DNA of 64,000 nt from Treponema sp. J25 (GTDB taxonomy: Bacteria > Spirochaetota > Spirochaetia > Treponematales > Breznakiellaceae). Position numbers and translations under genes: made by a program. The notes beneath the pieces are model-generated. The model ran no database searches. It worked only from the letters and a program-made list of their open reading frames with translations, and was not told the DNA's origin. The stretch spans positions 62,001 through 126,000 of the forward strand of contig NZ_PTQW01000014.1 in NCBI RefSeq assembly GCF_004343725.1, given 5' to 3'. This document shows, in pieces, positions 34,613-44,840 of this stretch (position 1 is the first letter of the stretch; every line of letters begins with the position of its first letter).

Positions 34613-35587
34613 TCAGCTAGAGGCTTTTCCAAGCAGCCGTTTCATAATGTAGAGATCGGTTCCATTCATGGTTTCAAGATTTGCGGGCGTCATGTCTCCC
34701 GGAACCTTGGGACTAAACTCAAGGATCTTCGCCCACCATTGTTCCGCCGCCGGAATGTTTTCTTTTGCCAAACTCGCATTATACATCATCAGCATCGCCA
34801 TGATGGTAACAGCGGGTTCTGAATCTCCCTTTGCCAGAATAGATTGGCAAATTTTTTCCGCATTTGCATCGTTAGCGGGATTCGCATCTTGAATGAACCG
34901 CTGGGCCAGAAACACCTTCTCAAAGGAACTCATCTTTTCTATTTCTTCCCAGGAAGGGTCCGGCTTATTCGTCAGAAATTCTGTATCCGCTACCTGGTCT
35001 CCCACCAAAATCATGAGCACCGAAGCGTTCGCATCCAGATCAATGATCTTTCCACCACCCCGCAGAATTTCTCCATCCTTTCCTAAGAGGGCATTACTCA
35101 TAAAAACGAGAATTTTATCGCTCTTGATTGTCGCATCCTTACCCGGAGTAAAAACCCCAATCCGGATTTCAAGGGGGCTCTTGTTTTCGAAAAATTGCCC
35201 CACATACACCTGACGCACAAGCCCATCGGGAGCATTCACGGGCAATTCATCAATAAGATAGGATAACAACTCAAACTTTTTCTCCCGGGATAATTCCTCG
35301 TGTAACTTTAAGGAAGACAAAACCGATGAAAGAATTTTAGCTTTGCTCCACGCCGAACAGGAGAGGTACCGGGGATTGGACACAGGGAGGGTAACACTGA
35401 GAAATTCCTGGGACTGCAATTTGTCAGGATTCTCAGCGATTCCCCGAACAATTGGTTTGTCTCCTGAAGTCTGAGGAGAACCGTTTGAGGTTTCCGGAGT
35501 GCTCGCGCAGGAAAGGGCCAGAAAAACGATAGTTGCTAGAACCCCTGGGATACTCCACTTTTGTAGGGTCGTCAGATGTAAACGCAT
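34613..35587 (-). CDS. Hypothetical lipoprotein
   Basis: 324 residues. Lipoprotein signal peptide with lipobox ALSC (Cys27) after GVLATIVFLALSC, followed by a Ser/Thr/Gly-rich linker. The rest mixes beta strands (ILVFMSNALLG, SVLMILVGDQV) with C-terminal helices that resemble a TPR-like pair (EKICQSILAKG, AAEQWWAKILEFSP). No family recognised. It is divergent from the DUF3160 lipoprotein gene with 277 nt between their starts; promoter elements there face the other way. Confidence 0.7.
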   Translation of the reverse strand: MRLHLTTLQKWSIPGVLATIVFLALSCASTPETSNGSPQTSGDKPIVRGIAENPDKLQSQEFLSVTLPVSNPRYLSCSAWSKAKILSSVLSSLKLHEELSREKKFELLSYLIDELPVNAPDGLVRQVYVGQFFENKSPLEIRIGVFTPGKDATIKSDKILVFMSNALLGKDGEILRGGGKIIDLDANASVLMILVGDQVADTEFLTNKPDPSWEEIEKMSSFEKVFLAQRFIQDANPANDANAEKICQSILAKGDSEPAVTIMAMLMMYNASLAKENIPAAEQWWAKILEFSPKVPGDMTPANLETMNGTDLYIMKRLLGKASS

Positions 35588-35676
35588 GATAACTCCTATT
35601 AAATGAGGGTAAAAAGTGTTACCCCAAGTGTAAACCTTATTCTGGGAAATTACTATCCTTTTTCTATTTTTTCAGC

Positions 35677-35704
35677 TTGACACAAAGAAAGAACTTTTTA
35701 TTCT
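35677..35704 (+). promoter_or_regulatory. Candidate promoter of the DUF3160 gene
   Basis: TTGACA (35677-35682), 16-nt spacer, TATTCT (35699-35704). A second TTGACA at 35733-35738 has only a weak -10 (TAGAAT, 15-nt spacer). Either would leave a leader of about 100 nt or more before the ATG at 35865. Confidence 0.5.
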
Positions 35705-35864
35705 TAGAATTGGCTACAAAAGGATACACCGCTTGACAAAACAGTAAGGAAGATAGAATTCTTTGCATAGATCCTATCGCGGGGAAGTTTGTAAGGACCA
35801 TCGGCGGAACACCCCAGAGGATCATCCCGGCCCTGCGTATATCTTCAAAAGGAGGTCTATTGGT

Positions 35865-38606
35865 ATGAAAAAACTGGTGTGCCTATTTTTGGCGGTTCTC
35901 ATCGCAGGTGCCGCCTGTAGCAACAAACCAAAAGGGAACGCTTCTTCGACGCAGAACCCTTCTGGAATTCAACAAGATGATATCTCAGACGATACCTCAG
36001 TTTCAGAGGATCCACCGGCGTCGGATAATCCCCTTGATCTTTTCCTGGAGGAACTTCCAGAACCACAGAGTAATTTCCAGCTTTCCCGCTTTACCAAAAG
36101 CTATCGGGGGAACGTACAACCCAATTTCCCTTCCCGGTATCTGAGTGAGCCCTTGGAATTCAAAGATATTCCCCTAAAGTCCCCCTTCCCGGGTAAAAAG
36201 ATAGCCGTGGTAGGATATGACAGGGCGAAACTCTATGCCGATGTGTTCAAATCGGGGAAAAATAAGAATGCCTCGGTAAGTTCCTTGCAGGTGCTTACCA
36301 GCATCCCCATCGGAACGGTCATCCCTATTCTGGGGGAATACAAGGCCGCTCCCAGCGACGAAAACTATCAAAGTGATTTATATAATTTTGAAAAAGAATG
36401 GAACTATTTTTACCGGACCGAATACCAGGGAAAGGAGGGGGTCGTCTTTGGGGCGGACCTCATCCTGGGGGATAAAAAGCCAGAGGCGGATCTCATGCGG
36501 CTCTCCTATTACTACACCAAACCGACGGCTTCCCCGGCTTTTATCCGTACGGTCGGTATGAAAGAACTCGCCGCTGACCACGAACAGGTACTTCGGGAAA
36601 ACTTCATCGCCTTTGCCGAAGCTCCTCCCTACCCCCTTGATCTTGAACACCCCGACGATCTCGTCAGCCTCTACCAACAGGCCTTTAACGAGCGTTCCCA
36701 GACTGTTTTTATTACCACAGACCTCTTAGTTCACAGCCTGCATCTTCTCTTTGATCGGATGCTCTCAGACACGGAAGATAGAATTTTCATCCCCCGTCTA
36801 AAGCATCTCCTGGAGGGGGCCCTCTCAGAAGTGAACAAGCGCATCGAGAAAGACACCAAGGAAGTGCCGGCCTATTCAGAGGCCCTTACCCTCGCAAAAA
36901 ACTACCTTTTCCTCGCGAAGGCCCTCCTTGCCATGGCCCTGCCGCCGGTACCTAACGAATACCACCCCTCCGAACTTGAAGATAATCCCCTTTCTGAGAA
37001 GGACACCCAGAAAGCCATAGAAGCCCAGCTCCCCCCTTCTCTCCAGGAAGAATTCAGGCTTATCATGGAAGCCCAAGGATTTAGTCTTTCCCCCAATTTT
37101 GGCTACCGGGAAGACTACTCCCAGTTCATTCCCCGGGGACATTACACAAAAAGTACACGCCTTAAGGCATACTTTCGCACCATGATGTTCCTGGGAAGGA
37201 TCAATTTCTATCTTGATTTTTCAACCCCCGAAGCGGCCAGGATCAGCAACCAATTGGGGCCCGCGGCGCTTATCCTTTGCCAGGCGCTCCAGGCCTCAGG
37301 GCCAAGGGGATCCCTTAAGGAACTGTGGCAGAGCCTCTTTGATCCCATTTCCTATCTTATTGGGGAAAGCGATGATCTTAACCTCTACGATATTGAAAAG
37401 GCGGAGCCCGCCATTGCCCGACTGGATATCCCCCAACTGTTCAAAACAGGAAAAATAGAGGAATACCTTAAGAACCTGGCAAAAAAACTCCGCTCTCCGC
37501 GCATTCAAGGGAACATTACCTTTGGGAACCCCAGCGGGGCCAATACCCCCAATTCGGGAGACCGCTTTGGGGAGCCCCCCCGGGGATGGCGCCTCTTTGG
37601 TCAACGCTTTGTGCTTGATTCTTCCTGGTTCGACCGACTAACGGGAGAATACCGGACCATGCCCAGCGGTCTTGATGTGGCCGCCAGTCTAGGTTCAAAA
37701 ACGGCCTACGAGTTCCTTACCGCAACCCGGGAGAAGTTCCCCCCCTATGCTCAGGCCCTGGAGGATATCCGAAAAGAAGTGTCTACCATGAAGGAAGATG
37801 CCTGGTGGCAAACCTTTTACCTGGGCTATCTTGATACGGTACGGCGCATTCTGACGTTTGAACGGGGCGCGGGGTTCTACTTTACCCAGAAACCCCTGTG
37901 GAACATTAAGAGTCTGCAGAGCGGCCTTGCGGCCTGGGCAGAACTCAGGCACGACACAATCCTCTATGTGAAACAGAGCTATGCCGAAGCAGCCGGGGGG
38001 GACGGCATTGAAGCTACCTACCGAACCATCGATTTTCCCCGGCCGATTCACTACGTGGAACCCAATCTGCGCTTCTTCTATGACCTTACCAGTTTACTGG
38101 AACGCTCTCTCCCCCTCCTCAAAAAATACGAATTCCTTACCCCCCAATGGATGGGCAAGTTCGAAGCATTCCTGAATATTCTGGATAAACTCACCGTCAT
38201 AGTAGAAAAGGAGGTGGTAAACAACCCCATTAGTGTCGATGAAAACGAGTACCTCGCCACCGTGCCTTTTCTTATCGCCCGGATAATCCGACCCGATGGA
38301 GATGTCGATACCGGAGACACAAGCAAATACCAGATGGCCATGGTGGCCGATGTGCATACCGATGGGGATAATGGCCAGGTTCTGGAAGTGGCCACCGGCA
38401 AGCCCTTTATGCTGTACGTGGCCCTGAATGATGGCCAGGGGGGCAAGCGCATCGCCGTTGGCTTTACCTACAGTTACTACGAGTTCCCCCATCCCATGAA
38501 TGACCGCCTTACCGACGAAAAATGGAAGGCCTTTATCTACGGGAATCCTTCTAAAAAGGAACTGGAGGCAAAACGGCCCGAGTGGCTCCGGGGACTCATG
38601 CCCTGA
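35865..38606 (+). CDS. DUF3160 lipoprotein
   Basis: 913 residues from ATG 35865, chosen because GGAGG precedes it and it begins a clean lipoprotein signal: MKKLVCLFLAVLIAGAAC, lipobox AGAAC (Cys18). A Ser/Asp/Pro-rich linker (about residues 20-65) leads to a large DUF3160 domain with characteristic stretches VFITTDLLVHSLHLLFDRML (about residue 285), LTLAKNYLFLAKALLAM, FRTMMFLGRINFYLD, and WAELRHDTILYVKQSY (about residue 690). C-terminal MVADVHTDGDNGQVLEVATG also fits. Function of the family is not known; it would be anchored in a membrane facing outward. The MEMO-domain lipoprotein gene follows 22 nt later, so both may be one unit. Confidence 0.88.
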   Translation: MKKLVCLFLAVLIAGAACSNKPKGNASSTQNPSGIQQDDISDDTSVSEDPPASDNPLDLFLEELPEPQSNFQLSRFTKSYRGNVQPNFPSRYLSEPLEFKDIPLKSPFPGKKIAVVGYDRAKLYADVFKSGKNKNASVSSLQVLTSIPIGTVIPILGEYKAAPSDENYQSDLYNFEKEWNYFYRTEYQGKEGVVFGADLILGDKKPEADLMRLSYYYTKPTASPAFIRTVGMKELAADHEQVLRENFIAFAEAPPYPLDLEHPDDLVSLYQQAFNERSQTVFITTDLLVHSLHLLFDRMLSDTEDRIFIPRLKHLLEGALSEVNKRIEKDTKEVPAYSEALTLAKNYLFLAKALLAMALPPVPNEYHPSELEDNPLSEKDTQKAIEAQLPPSLQEEFRLIMEAQGFSLSPNFGYREDYSQFIPRGHYTKSTRLKAYFRTMMFLGRINFYLDFSTPEAARISNQLGPAALILCQALQASGPRGSLKELWQSLFDPISYLIGESDDLNLYDIEKAEPAIARLDIPQLFKTGKIEEYLKNLAKKLRSPRIQGNITFGNPSGANTPNSGDRFGEPPRGWRLFGQRFVLDSSWFDRLTGEYRTMPSGLDVAASLGSKTAYEFLTATREKFPPYAQALEDIRKEVSTMKEDAWWQTFYLGYLDTVRRILTFERGAGFYFTQKPLWNIKSLQSGLAAWAELRHDTILYVKQSYAEAAGGDGIEATYRTIDFPRPIHYVEPNLRFFYDLTSLLERSLPLLKKYEFLTPQWMGKFEAFLNILDKLTVIVEKEVVNNPISVDENEYLATVPFLIARIIRPDGDVDTGDTSKYQMAMVADVHTDGDNGQVLEVATGKPFMLYVALNDGQGGKRIAVGFTYSYYEFPHPMNDRLTDEKWKAFIYGNPSKKELEAKRPEWLRGLMP

Positions 38607-38628
38607 GATAAGGGGGCCGTGCCTGTTC

Positions 38629-39594
38629 ATGAGGGAAACGCCCTATGGTCAGAAAGAGGCCCCCCTCCTGAAGGGGGGGCGATGGTGGTTTGCGCTGCTT
38701 TGCATAGGCCTCAGCGCTTGCACCAGGGGAGAGCCAGTGGGGCTCCCCGCCGGGACGGTTTTCTGCTCCGGCCCAAAGCACCTGAGCGAAACCGCCCTCG
38801 ATCAGGGAAAACTGCGCCGGGTCCTTCAGCCGCCCCCTATTCCGGGGGCCCAGTGGCTTTCTCCCGCAGAAAACAAACCAGCCCCCTATGGGGCTTTCCC
38901 CGTGGCGGGCATTACCAGCCATCACCTATTGGTTTCCTGGTACATCGATCGTTTTTTTGCGGATCTGAAGGAGCTTCGCAAGAAGCCGGCGCCCCCAATT
39001 CACACCTTTATCGTGGTATCGCCAAAACATTTTATGCAGGGAAAGGAACCAATCGCCCTCTCAAAGGTCCCCTGGGAAACAGGCCTTGGTAGGGTAACGG
39101 TTAACCTCTCCCTCGCAGAGGGCATACGCACATCCCTTGGCATACCCTGGGATCCCGACTCATTTGCAGGAGAACACGGGATAGGCATCCCCGTGGCTTT
39201 TATGACCAAGCATTTTCCCCGGGCCCGGATGGTCCCCATCGTTCTTACAACCCCCTCGTTTCGTATGGCGAACCTTACCACCCTGGCCGAGACTATTGGG
39301 CGGGAGATGGCCCGGGACCCGGGGATATTCCTCCTTATCTCGAGCGATTTTAGCCATCAAGGAAACCTGGAACTTACCCAACAGCGGGATGCCCAATCCC
39401 GGGAGGCCCTTACGTACTTAACCCCAGCGCGGGCCCTAAAGGTATGTTGCGACAACAATGCGGGGATGATCCTCCTTTCCCTGGTGTTAGAACAGCTACA
39501 GCGGGGAAAGTCCGTTATCGCCGCCCATACAAGTGGCTATGAGGTGGTGGGTATAACCGAGGACATCACCAGTTATTTTTTCTGTTATTTTTAG
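38629..39594 (+). CDS. MEMO-domain lipoprotein (AmmeMemoRadiSam system protein B type)
   Basis: 321 residues from ATG 38629. The N-terminus has a basic, short hydrophobic segment and lipobox LSAC (LLCIGLSACTRG, Cys about 30), unlike ordinary cytoplasmic MEMO proteins. The MEMO fold follows: AGITSHHLLVSWYIDRFF (metal-binding His region), FIVVSPKHFMQG, GEHGIGIPVAFMTKHFP (about residue 180), IFLLISSDFSHQGN and AAHTSGYEVVGITED. MEMO proteins resemble non-haem iron dioxygenases. Convergent with an AMMECR1-domain lipoprotein gene, and directly after a DUF3160 lipoprotein gene. The cognate radical SAM gene is not in this window. Confidence 0.88.
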   Translation: MRETPYGQKEAPLLKGGRWWFALLCIGLSACTRGEPVGLPAGTVFCSGPKHLSETALDQGKLRRVLQPPPIPGAQWLSPAENKPAPYGAFPVAGITSHHLLVSWYIDRFFADLKELRKKPAPPIHTFIVVSPKHFMQGKEPIALSKVPWETGLGRVTVNLSLAEGIRTSLGIPWDPDSFAGEHGIGIPVAFMTKHFPRARMVPIVLTTPSFRMANLTTLAETIGREMARDPGIFLLISSDFSHQGNLELTQQRDAQSREALTYLTPARALKVCCDNNAGMILLSLVLEQLQRGKSVIAAHTSGYEVVGITEDITSYFFCYF

Positions 39595-39624
39595 TCCCTC
39601 ACAGGCTCAGCCTGAAAAGTCGTA

Positions 39625-39656
39625 GGGCCCTCACGTACCAGAAGTGAGGGGGCCCC
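39625..39656. terminator. Hairpin between convergent MEMO and AMMECR1 genes
   Basis: GGGCCCTCAC (39625-39634) pairs with GTGAGGG-GGCCC (39644-39655) with one unpaired G run. No T tract follows on either side, so it is only a probable terminator. Confidence 0.4.
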
Positions 39657-39728
39657 CTGATATTCCCCAGCAGCGGCATCCATCAGAAATAATACCCCTC
39701 TCCCATTCCCCTAAGGGCGTGCCTGCTT

Positions 39729-40430
39729 TTACTCCCGTCGAGGGGCTTCCCCCTCTTCCTGCATAAAGGGCTCTTTCCACTCCTTAACCGATGCCCGATA
39801 CAACACCACGCCCTTATCACGCCAGGCACCCTTCGGAAGCCCCTCCTTTTTGCAGAGAGCCTCCAGGTAGGCCCTTTTAGTCCAGCCATGTTCCCGGGCG
39901 AGGGATGGCTGCATCAGCACAGAACCCGCGGGATGTACCAGGTACACCAGTTCCTTCCCAAGGGAAAAATCCTCAGGCCCCTTCATAGGTACCAGGGGCC
40001 CCACAATACACACTTCAATGGCCAGGTCTGGCGCTTCTTCTTTACGCAAAGGCTCGTAGCGGGCATCGTGGAAAGCCGCATCCAGGGCCGCAAGGCGAGC
40101 CCCCAGCGCCAGGTCCCCCACCCCCTGGTAAAAGGCCTGGCAGCCCCGGGGCTTTCGGCCTGCCACAAAACGGACAATAATCCCCTGACGCTCGGCGGTG
40201 TAGGGATAATCCTCCCAGCGGGGGGGTGGCCCTTCCTGCCAGGCCTGCCATACCGCCGAACGGGCCTCCATTACCAGGTGTTGGAGAAGCCGCCGGTCTT
40301 CCCCAGAAAGGGGCGCCGGGCTCACGTCGGCGGCGACTTCCCCCGAACAGCCAGCCAGTAGCCCCATCAGCAAAAACACAGGGAGTGATAGGAACATCGC
40401 CCTTTTCCAAGCCCTCAGGACACTTCTCAT
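39729..40430 (-). CDS. AMMECR1-domain lipoprotein (AmmeMemoRadiSam system protein A type)
   Basis: 233 residues from ATG 40430. Basic start, hydrophobic core AMFLSLPVFLLMGLLAGC and lipobox LAGC (Cys about 28), so exported and lipid-anchored, unlike typical cytoplasmic AMMECR1. The domain covers about residues 45-225: LQHLVMEARSAVW, GIIVRFVAGRKPRGCQAFY (the conserved LRGCIG region), AALDAAFHDARYEPL, and YLVHPAGSVLMQPSLAREHGW. Its biochemical role is unknown; association with MEMO domains is well established. No Shine-Dalgarno sequence; TACAAT on the minus strand ends 6 nt before the ATG. Confidence 0.87.
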   Translation of the reverse strand: MRSVLRAWKRAMFLSLPVFLLMGLLAGCSGEVAADVSPAPLSGEDRRLLQHLVMEARSAVWQAWQEGPPPRWEDYPYTAERQGIIVRFVAGRKPRGCQAFYQGVGDLALGARLAALDAAFHDARYEPLRKEEAPDLAIEVCIVGPLVPMKGPEDFSLGKELVYLVHPAGSVLMQPSLAREHGWTKRAYLEALCKKEGLPKGAWRDKGVVLYRASVKEWKEPFMQEEGEAPRRE

Positions 40431-40559
40431 AGGGGTATTGTACCACAAAAGAGCTTTCTATCTATCCGGTAAAAAGGTCTTCCTTCGCTCCTCTGAGTTT
40501 TTTTACTCATCCGAAGGGAAGGGTCTCCTCTTTTGAACGCCAGCCATCCTTATTCCTTA

Positions 40560-40588
40560 TTGATTCTCTAAAGAATAAAAAGTATATT
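40560..40588 (+). promoter_or_regulatory. Promoter of copA
   Basis: TTGATT (40560-40565), 17-nt spacer, TATATT (40583-40588). It lies 135 nt before the ATG. No clear CopY- or CueR-type operator is seen around it. Confidence 0.65.
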
Positions 40589-40722
40589 AAAAAAGCACTA
40601 TATTAGCGGTGATGAAACGGGGGAAATCCCTTTTTTGATACCCACATTTTTACAGGGACAGAAGGATCCTTTAATTCCCCAGGGCTTGTCACCCTTTACT
40701 CAGAAGCAACGGAGGAACTCCT

Positions 40723-43083
40723 ATGCACATACAACAATACGAAATTCAGGGGATGACCTGTAGCGCCTGCGCCCGGGCGATAGAGCGGGCCGTCAAAAAA
40801 CTTCCAGGGGTCCAGGAAGGGGTTGTCAATTTTGCCAGTGAAAAACTCCTGGTCCAATTCGATGAAAGCAAGGTAAGCCCCGAAGCCATCATGACCGCCG
40901 TACAGAAAGCGGGCTATACCGCCAGCCTCCCCTCCGCCAGCGAGGATACCCACCAGGCAGCGAAGGATCGGGAACAGGCCAGTCTCCGGCGCCGCCTTAT
41001 CGGGGCTGCTCTTTGTACGCTCCCCCTCCTCTATCTTGCCATGGGTCCCATGGTGGGTCTGCCGGTGCCGGCTATCTTCAACATAGAAAAAAATCCTCTT
41101 CCGGCCGCCCTAATCCAATTACTCCTGGTGGTACCGGTTCTTTTTGCGGGTCGTCGGTTTTATATCGATGGCTTTCGGGCCATAGTCCACGGGGGGCCCA
41201 ACATGGACAGCCTCATTGCCCTAGGGACCAGCGCGGCCCTCCTGTATAGTCTCTACGAAACCATACGCCTTTTCCAGGGAGCCCATCATGGGAACCATGG
41301 ACTGTACTATGAAACGGCGGCCACCATCATCACCTTGATCCTTTTAGGGAAAACCCTGGAAAACCGCTCCAAAGGCCGGGCAAGCGAGGCGATTAAGAAA
41401 CTGATGCGGCTGCGTCCCAAGACAGCCCTCATCATCCGAGAGGGCCGGGAATTCGAGGTGCCCGTAGAATTCATTAACCCGGGGGACCGGGTTCTAGTAA
41501 AACCGGGAACCACTATCCCCGTCGACGGCATGGTTGTGGAAGGTTCCAGCAGCGTCGATGAATCGATGCTTACCGGCGAAAGCCTTCCCGTCGAAAAGGG
41601 CACGGGGAGCCCCGTGTATGGAGGAACCCTGAACAATCAGGGGATCCTTGTTATCGAAGCCACCAAAGTAGGCTCAGAAAGTCTTCTTTCCCAGATTATC
41701 CATCTGGTGGAAACCGCCCAGGGGTCCCGGGCCCCCATTGCCCGACTGGCGGACCAGGTATCGGGGGTCTTCGTACCCATAGTGGTGGCCATCGCCTTTC
41801 TTTCGGCCCTTGCCTGGTACCTGGCAGGACAGGATATCTTCTTTAGTCTTACCGTCCTTGTGGCGGTCCTGACTATCGCCTGTCCCTGCGCCCTGGGTCT
41901 CGCTACCCCCACGGCCATCATGGTGGGAAGCGGACGGGCCGCCGAATTGGGAATCCTCTTTAAATCAGGGGAAGCCCTGGAACGGGCCCACACTATCAAT
42001 CTAGTCGCCCTGGACAAAACGGGCACCATAACCGAGGGGAAACCCCGGCTTACCGACCTGTGGACAGCCCCTCAAGAGAAAGGCCTTTTTGATACCACTG
42101 TCCCAGAATCCAACGGCAGACCTGCCCAGGGGCCGCTCCAGACGAGTTCCTCAGAGGGTTTTCTTACTGGAGAGGTCCCCGGATTTACGGAAAGCTGGTT
42201 GCTACGTCTTGCCGCCTCCCTTGAGAAAGCATCGGAACATCCCCTCGCCTCTGCCATTGTCCAGGCGGCTCAGGAACAAAAGCTCGAACTGCTGCCGGTT
42301 CAGGACGTACAGGCCTATCCGGGCAAGGGAATCGAGGGTACCGTCGAACACGATGCCGCGCCCCATACCCTCTTCGTGGGGAACCGGGTTTTTCTGGAAG
42401 AAAGGGGGGTCCACCAAAATGAAGCCTTTGCTGCAGGCATGTCCAAGGCCGAAACCCTGTATCAGGAAGGGAAAACGGTGCTCCATGTGGCCCTGGACGG
42501 TCAGTATCTGGGACTTCTCGCCGTAGCGGACACCCTGCGACCCACGAGTAAAGGGGCTATCGAACACCTTAAGGCGGCGGGCATTACCACCGTCCTCATA
42601 AGCGGAGACCATCAACATACCGCAGAGGCCATTGCAGCGCAGGTAGGGATTGAGCGGGTCTTTGCGGAGGTGCTCCCCCAGGATAAGGCCGCAATTGTCC
42701 AACAGCTAAAGGAAGAAGGGTTTCGGGTTGCCATGGTAGGAGATGGAATTAACGACGCACCGGCTCTGGCCAGCGCCGACGTGGGCATCGCCATTGGGGC
42801 CGGCACCGATATAGCCATGGAAAGCGCCGATATTGTGCTGGTACATAGCGATCCCCGGGATATTCTTACGGCGCTTCAGATTTCTCGGCGGGTTATGCGG
42901 ACCATCAAACAAAACCTGTTCTGGGCCTTTGCGTACAACGTCCTGGGCATCCCCATTGCGGCGGGACTCCTCCATGTGTTTGGGGGTCCCCTCCTGAACC
43001 CCATGCTTGCCGCGGCGGCCATGTCCTTCAGTTCTGTCTCGGTGGTTCTCAATGCGCTCAGATTACGATACTATAGGGGATGA
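40723..43083 (+). CDS. copA: Copper-exporting P1B-type ATPase
   Basis: 786 residues. One N-terminal heavy-metal domain with GMTCSACAR (CxxC, about residues 10-18), then eight predicted membrane helices. Catalytic parts: GESLPVEKG (actuator, TGES), [10 protein letters not shown] (about residue 387, the CPC metal motif), DKTGTITEG (phosphorylated Asp about 431), EHPLASAIV (HP motif), and [20 protein letters not shown]. The CPC motif with YN and MxxSS in the last helices ([20 protein letters not shown]) defines Cu+ specificity. GGAGGAACTCCT precedes the ATG. Single-gene unit ended by the strong terminator at 43162. A low-similarity loop (about residues 447-485) interrupts the P domain before the N domain. 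Confidence 0.95.
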   Translation: MHIQQYEIQGMTCSACARAIERAVKKLPGVQEGVVNFASEKLLVQFDESKVSPEAIMTAVQKAGYTASLPSASEDTHQAAKDREQASLRRRLIGAALCTLPLLYLAMGPMVGLPVPAIFNIEKNPLPAALIQLLLVVPVLFAGRRFYIDGFRAIVHGGPNMDSLIALGTSAALLYSLYETIRLFQGAHHGNHGLYYETAATIITLILLGKTLENRSKGRASEAIKKLMRLRPKTALIIREGREFEVPVEFINPGDRVLVKPGTTIPVDGMVVEGSSSVDESMLTGESLPVEKGTGSPVYGGTLNNQGILVIEATKVGSESLLSQIIHLVETAQGSRAPIARLADQVSGVFVPIVVAIAFLSALAWYLAGQDIFFSLTVLVAVLTIACPCALGLATPTAIMVGSGRAAELGILFKSGEALERAHTINLVALDKTGTITEGKPRLTDLWTAPQEKGLFDTTVPESNGRPAQGPLQTSSSEGFLTGEVPGFTESWLLRLAASLEKASEHPLASAIVQAAQEQKLELLPVQDVQAYPGKGIEGTVEHDAAPHTLFVGNRVFLEERGVHQNEAFAAGMSKAETLYQEGKTVLHVALDGQYLGLLAVADTLRPTSKGAIEHLKAAGITTVLISGDHQHTAEAIAAQVGIERVFAEVLPQDKAAIVQQLKEEGFRVAMVGDGINDAPALASADVGIAIGAGTDIAMESADIVLVHSDPRDILTALQISRRVMRTIKQNLFWAFAYNVLGIPIAAGLLHVFGGPLLNPMLAAAAMSFSSVSVVLNALRLRYYRG

Positions 43084-43161
43084 AGGCAGGCGAAAGAGGT
43101 AGCCTGAGCATCCCACCGTACTACTAAAATACTATCAAACAGACACCAAAACAGTCTCAAT

Positions 43162-43197
43162 AACAACTCCGCACCTAACGGTGCGGAGTTGTTTTAT
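43162..43197 (+). terminator. Strong terminator of copA
   Basis: AACAACTCCGCACC (43162-43175) pairs perfectly with GGTGCGGAGTTGTT (43180-43193) around TAAC, followed by TTATC. It lies in the 364-nt gap 43084-43447, whose right part holds the chemotaxis promoter. Confidence 0.9.
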
Positions 43198-43283
43198 CAT
43201 CCCCATTCGACAATCATGACGTACCAATAGAGATTTTTTACATTCTGGAGATTTTGGATATTTCATTATTATACAGAATTTTA

Positions 43284-43311
43284 TTGACAAATCAGAATAT
43301 TTTACTAATCT
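43284..43311 (+). promoter_or_regulatory. Candidate promoter of the chemotaxis operon
   Basis: TTGACA (43284-43289), 16-nt spacer, TAATCT (43306-43311). I looked for a sigma28-type motility promoter (TAAA...GCCGATAA) in this gap and saw none. Confidence 0.45.
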
Positions 43312-43447
43312 TTTATATGTGCCCTTGCATATAGCTTAAGGAAGCACGGGATTAAGCGGCAAAGGGATAGAGGTCCGTTTTTTCTACATCCTGGGAAGAT
43401 ATCACAAGGGTTCCCAGGGTACGGAGATCTTTCCCGGGAGCTCGATT

Positions 43448-44831
43448 ATGACAAAATATTACACCCTTTCACTTCTTTTCTGGCTTTCCATACTGGTAGT
43501 GGCAGGGTTTGTTGTGCTTGTTCGAGAAACGGCGCTTATGCTCATTCCGCTTGCAGGCGGAGCCCTGCTGTATTCTGCAAAACATTACAAAGAGCTCTCA
43601 GGCATACAAAATGTCCAGAAAACAGGGAAAATTCTTCTTTCCCGTTTTTTATCTGAAGAATATCAAGAGGCTGAACCGCACAACAAAGAAAAAGGGGCCG
43701 ATGGATCTTTTTCATTAGTGTATCTTTGTGAACAAACCACCGGTCTCGTAGAAAAACTGAACCAGGAAAAGCAGGCCCTGCAGGATGAAATAGAGCTCTT
43801 ACATAAAAAATATGCGGAACTTGAAAAGACATACCGTTCCCTGAGCGAACTGTGTCCCGTTCATCTTCCCCTCGACATAGGAGAAGAATGGCGAGAAATG
43901 ATCTATACCAAATGGGGGAACGCTACTACCGAGGCCCTTCATAATCTGGAGCGACTTAAGAGTCTAAACGACCAAAACCAGAATTTCATAAAAGACGTGC
44001 AAAACGAGTTTGGGGCCCATCAGGAGGCATTCTCCCGTTTTTCCCGCGAATATCGTAGTAGCCTTGAAGAATACACCAGTCAAGCCCAAAAAATAGAAGA
44101 GAACATCCTCAACAAGCTAGAATATTCCGTCAAACGAATCGAAGATACCTTTGATCGATTCTATCAGGTAATGGATATCACCGAAAAAATAAAAATGATT
44201 TCCCTTAATTTTAAGCATCGAAGCTTCCCGCCTGCATGGGACCAATCCCTTTGTCCTCCTAGCCCGGGAATTGCGTAAACTTGCCCAGTCTACAGAAGAA
44301 ACCCTGGGAAGCATCGGTCAATCCATCAGGGACACCCATGAGTTTATGCAGCGTAGTCAGAAGGAACAAAAAAAGGATCTCCTTTCTCTGGGAACCATTC
44401 TAGAGGAACTTCAAAAACTCATCTTCCGTTTTGAAGAAACTTCAGAAAAGCTTAACCAGTATATGCAAAAAGCGGTGAATCATATCGAACAAAACCAGGA
44501 AGAGCAGAAAAATATCCTTCTTCACTTTTTTACTACCCTCCAGAATCTGGCAATTGTAAAGGAAGAACTGGATCATCAGGCCCATTTCATCGATCTTTTT
44601 TTGAGGGAAGTAAATGACTACATGGAAAAATACTTCCGATTTAACCAGTCCTGTCCAGGCCCCAACTGCCCTCAACGGCGTAAGGTTTTAGAGGAACTTG
44701 CAAACCTTGCCACCACCGATGGGGAACGGACGATGGTGAACCGGCTTTTTAAAGAGATGCTCGGCGAAGATCGGGAAGCGCTTCATGGTACTCTTCCGGT
44801 GAATCATGAACAGTTTATCAGTTTTAACTAG
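43448..44831 (+). pseudogene. Frameshifted chemoreceptor-like membrane protein
   Basis: The first frame (43448-44278) encodes two membrane helices (about residues 5-40) and a long coiled coil, reaching EKIKMISLNFK at 44215. One extra base there throws the frame; the other frame continues as IEASRLHG...FVLLARELRKLAQ to 44831. Joined, about 460 residues give ITEKIKMISLNF-SIEASRLHG, which is the signalling-tip pattern of methyl-accepting proteins (cf. IALNAAIEAARAGE). The break is at 44213-44216 (TTTTAAGC). The tail has CPGPNC, two cysteines that may bind metal. No ligand domain is present. It is first in the chemotaxis operon, 9 nt before cheA. Genuine mutation, programmed shift or sequencing error cannot be separated. 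Confidence 0.7.
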
Positions 44832-44840
44832 GGACCTCCT

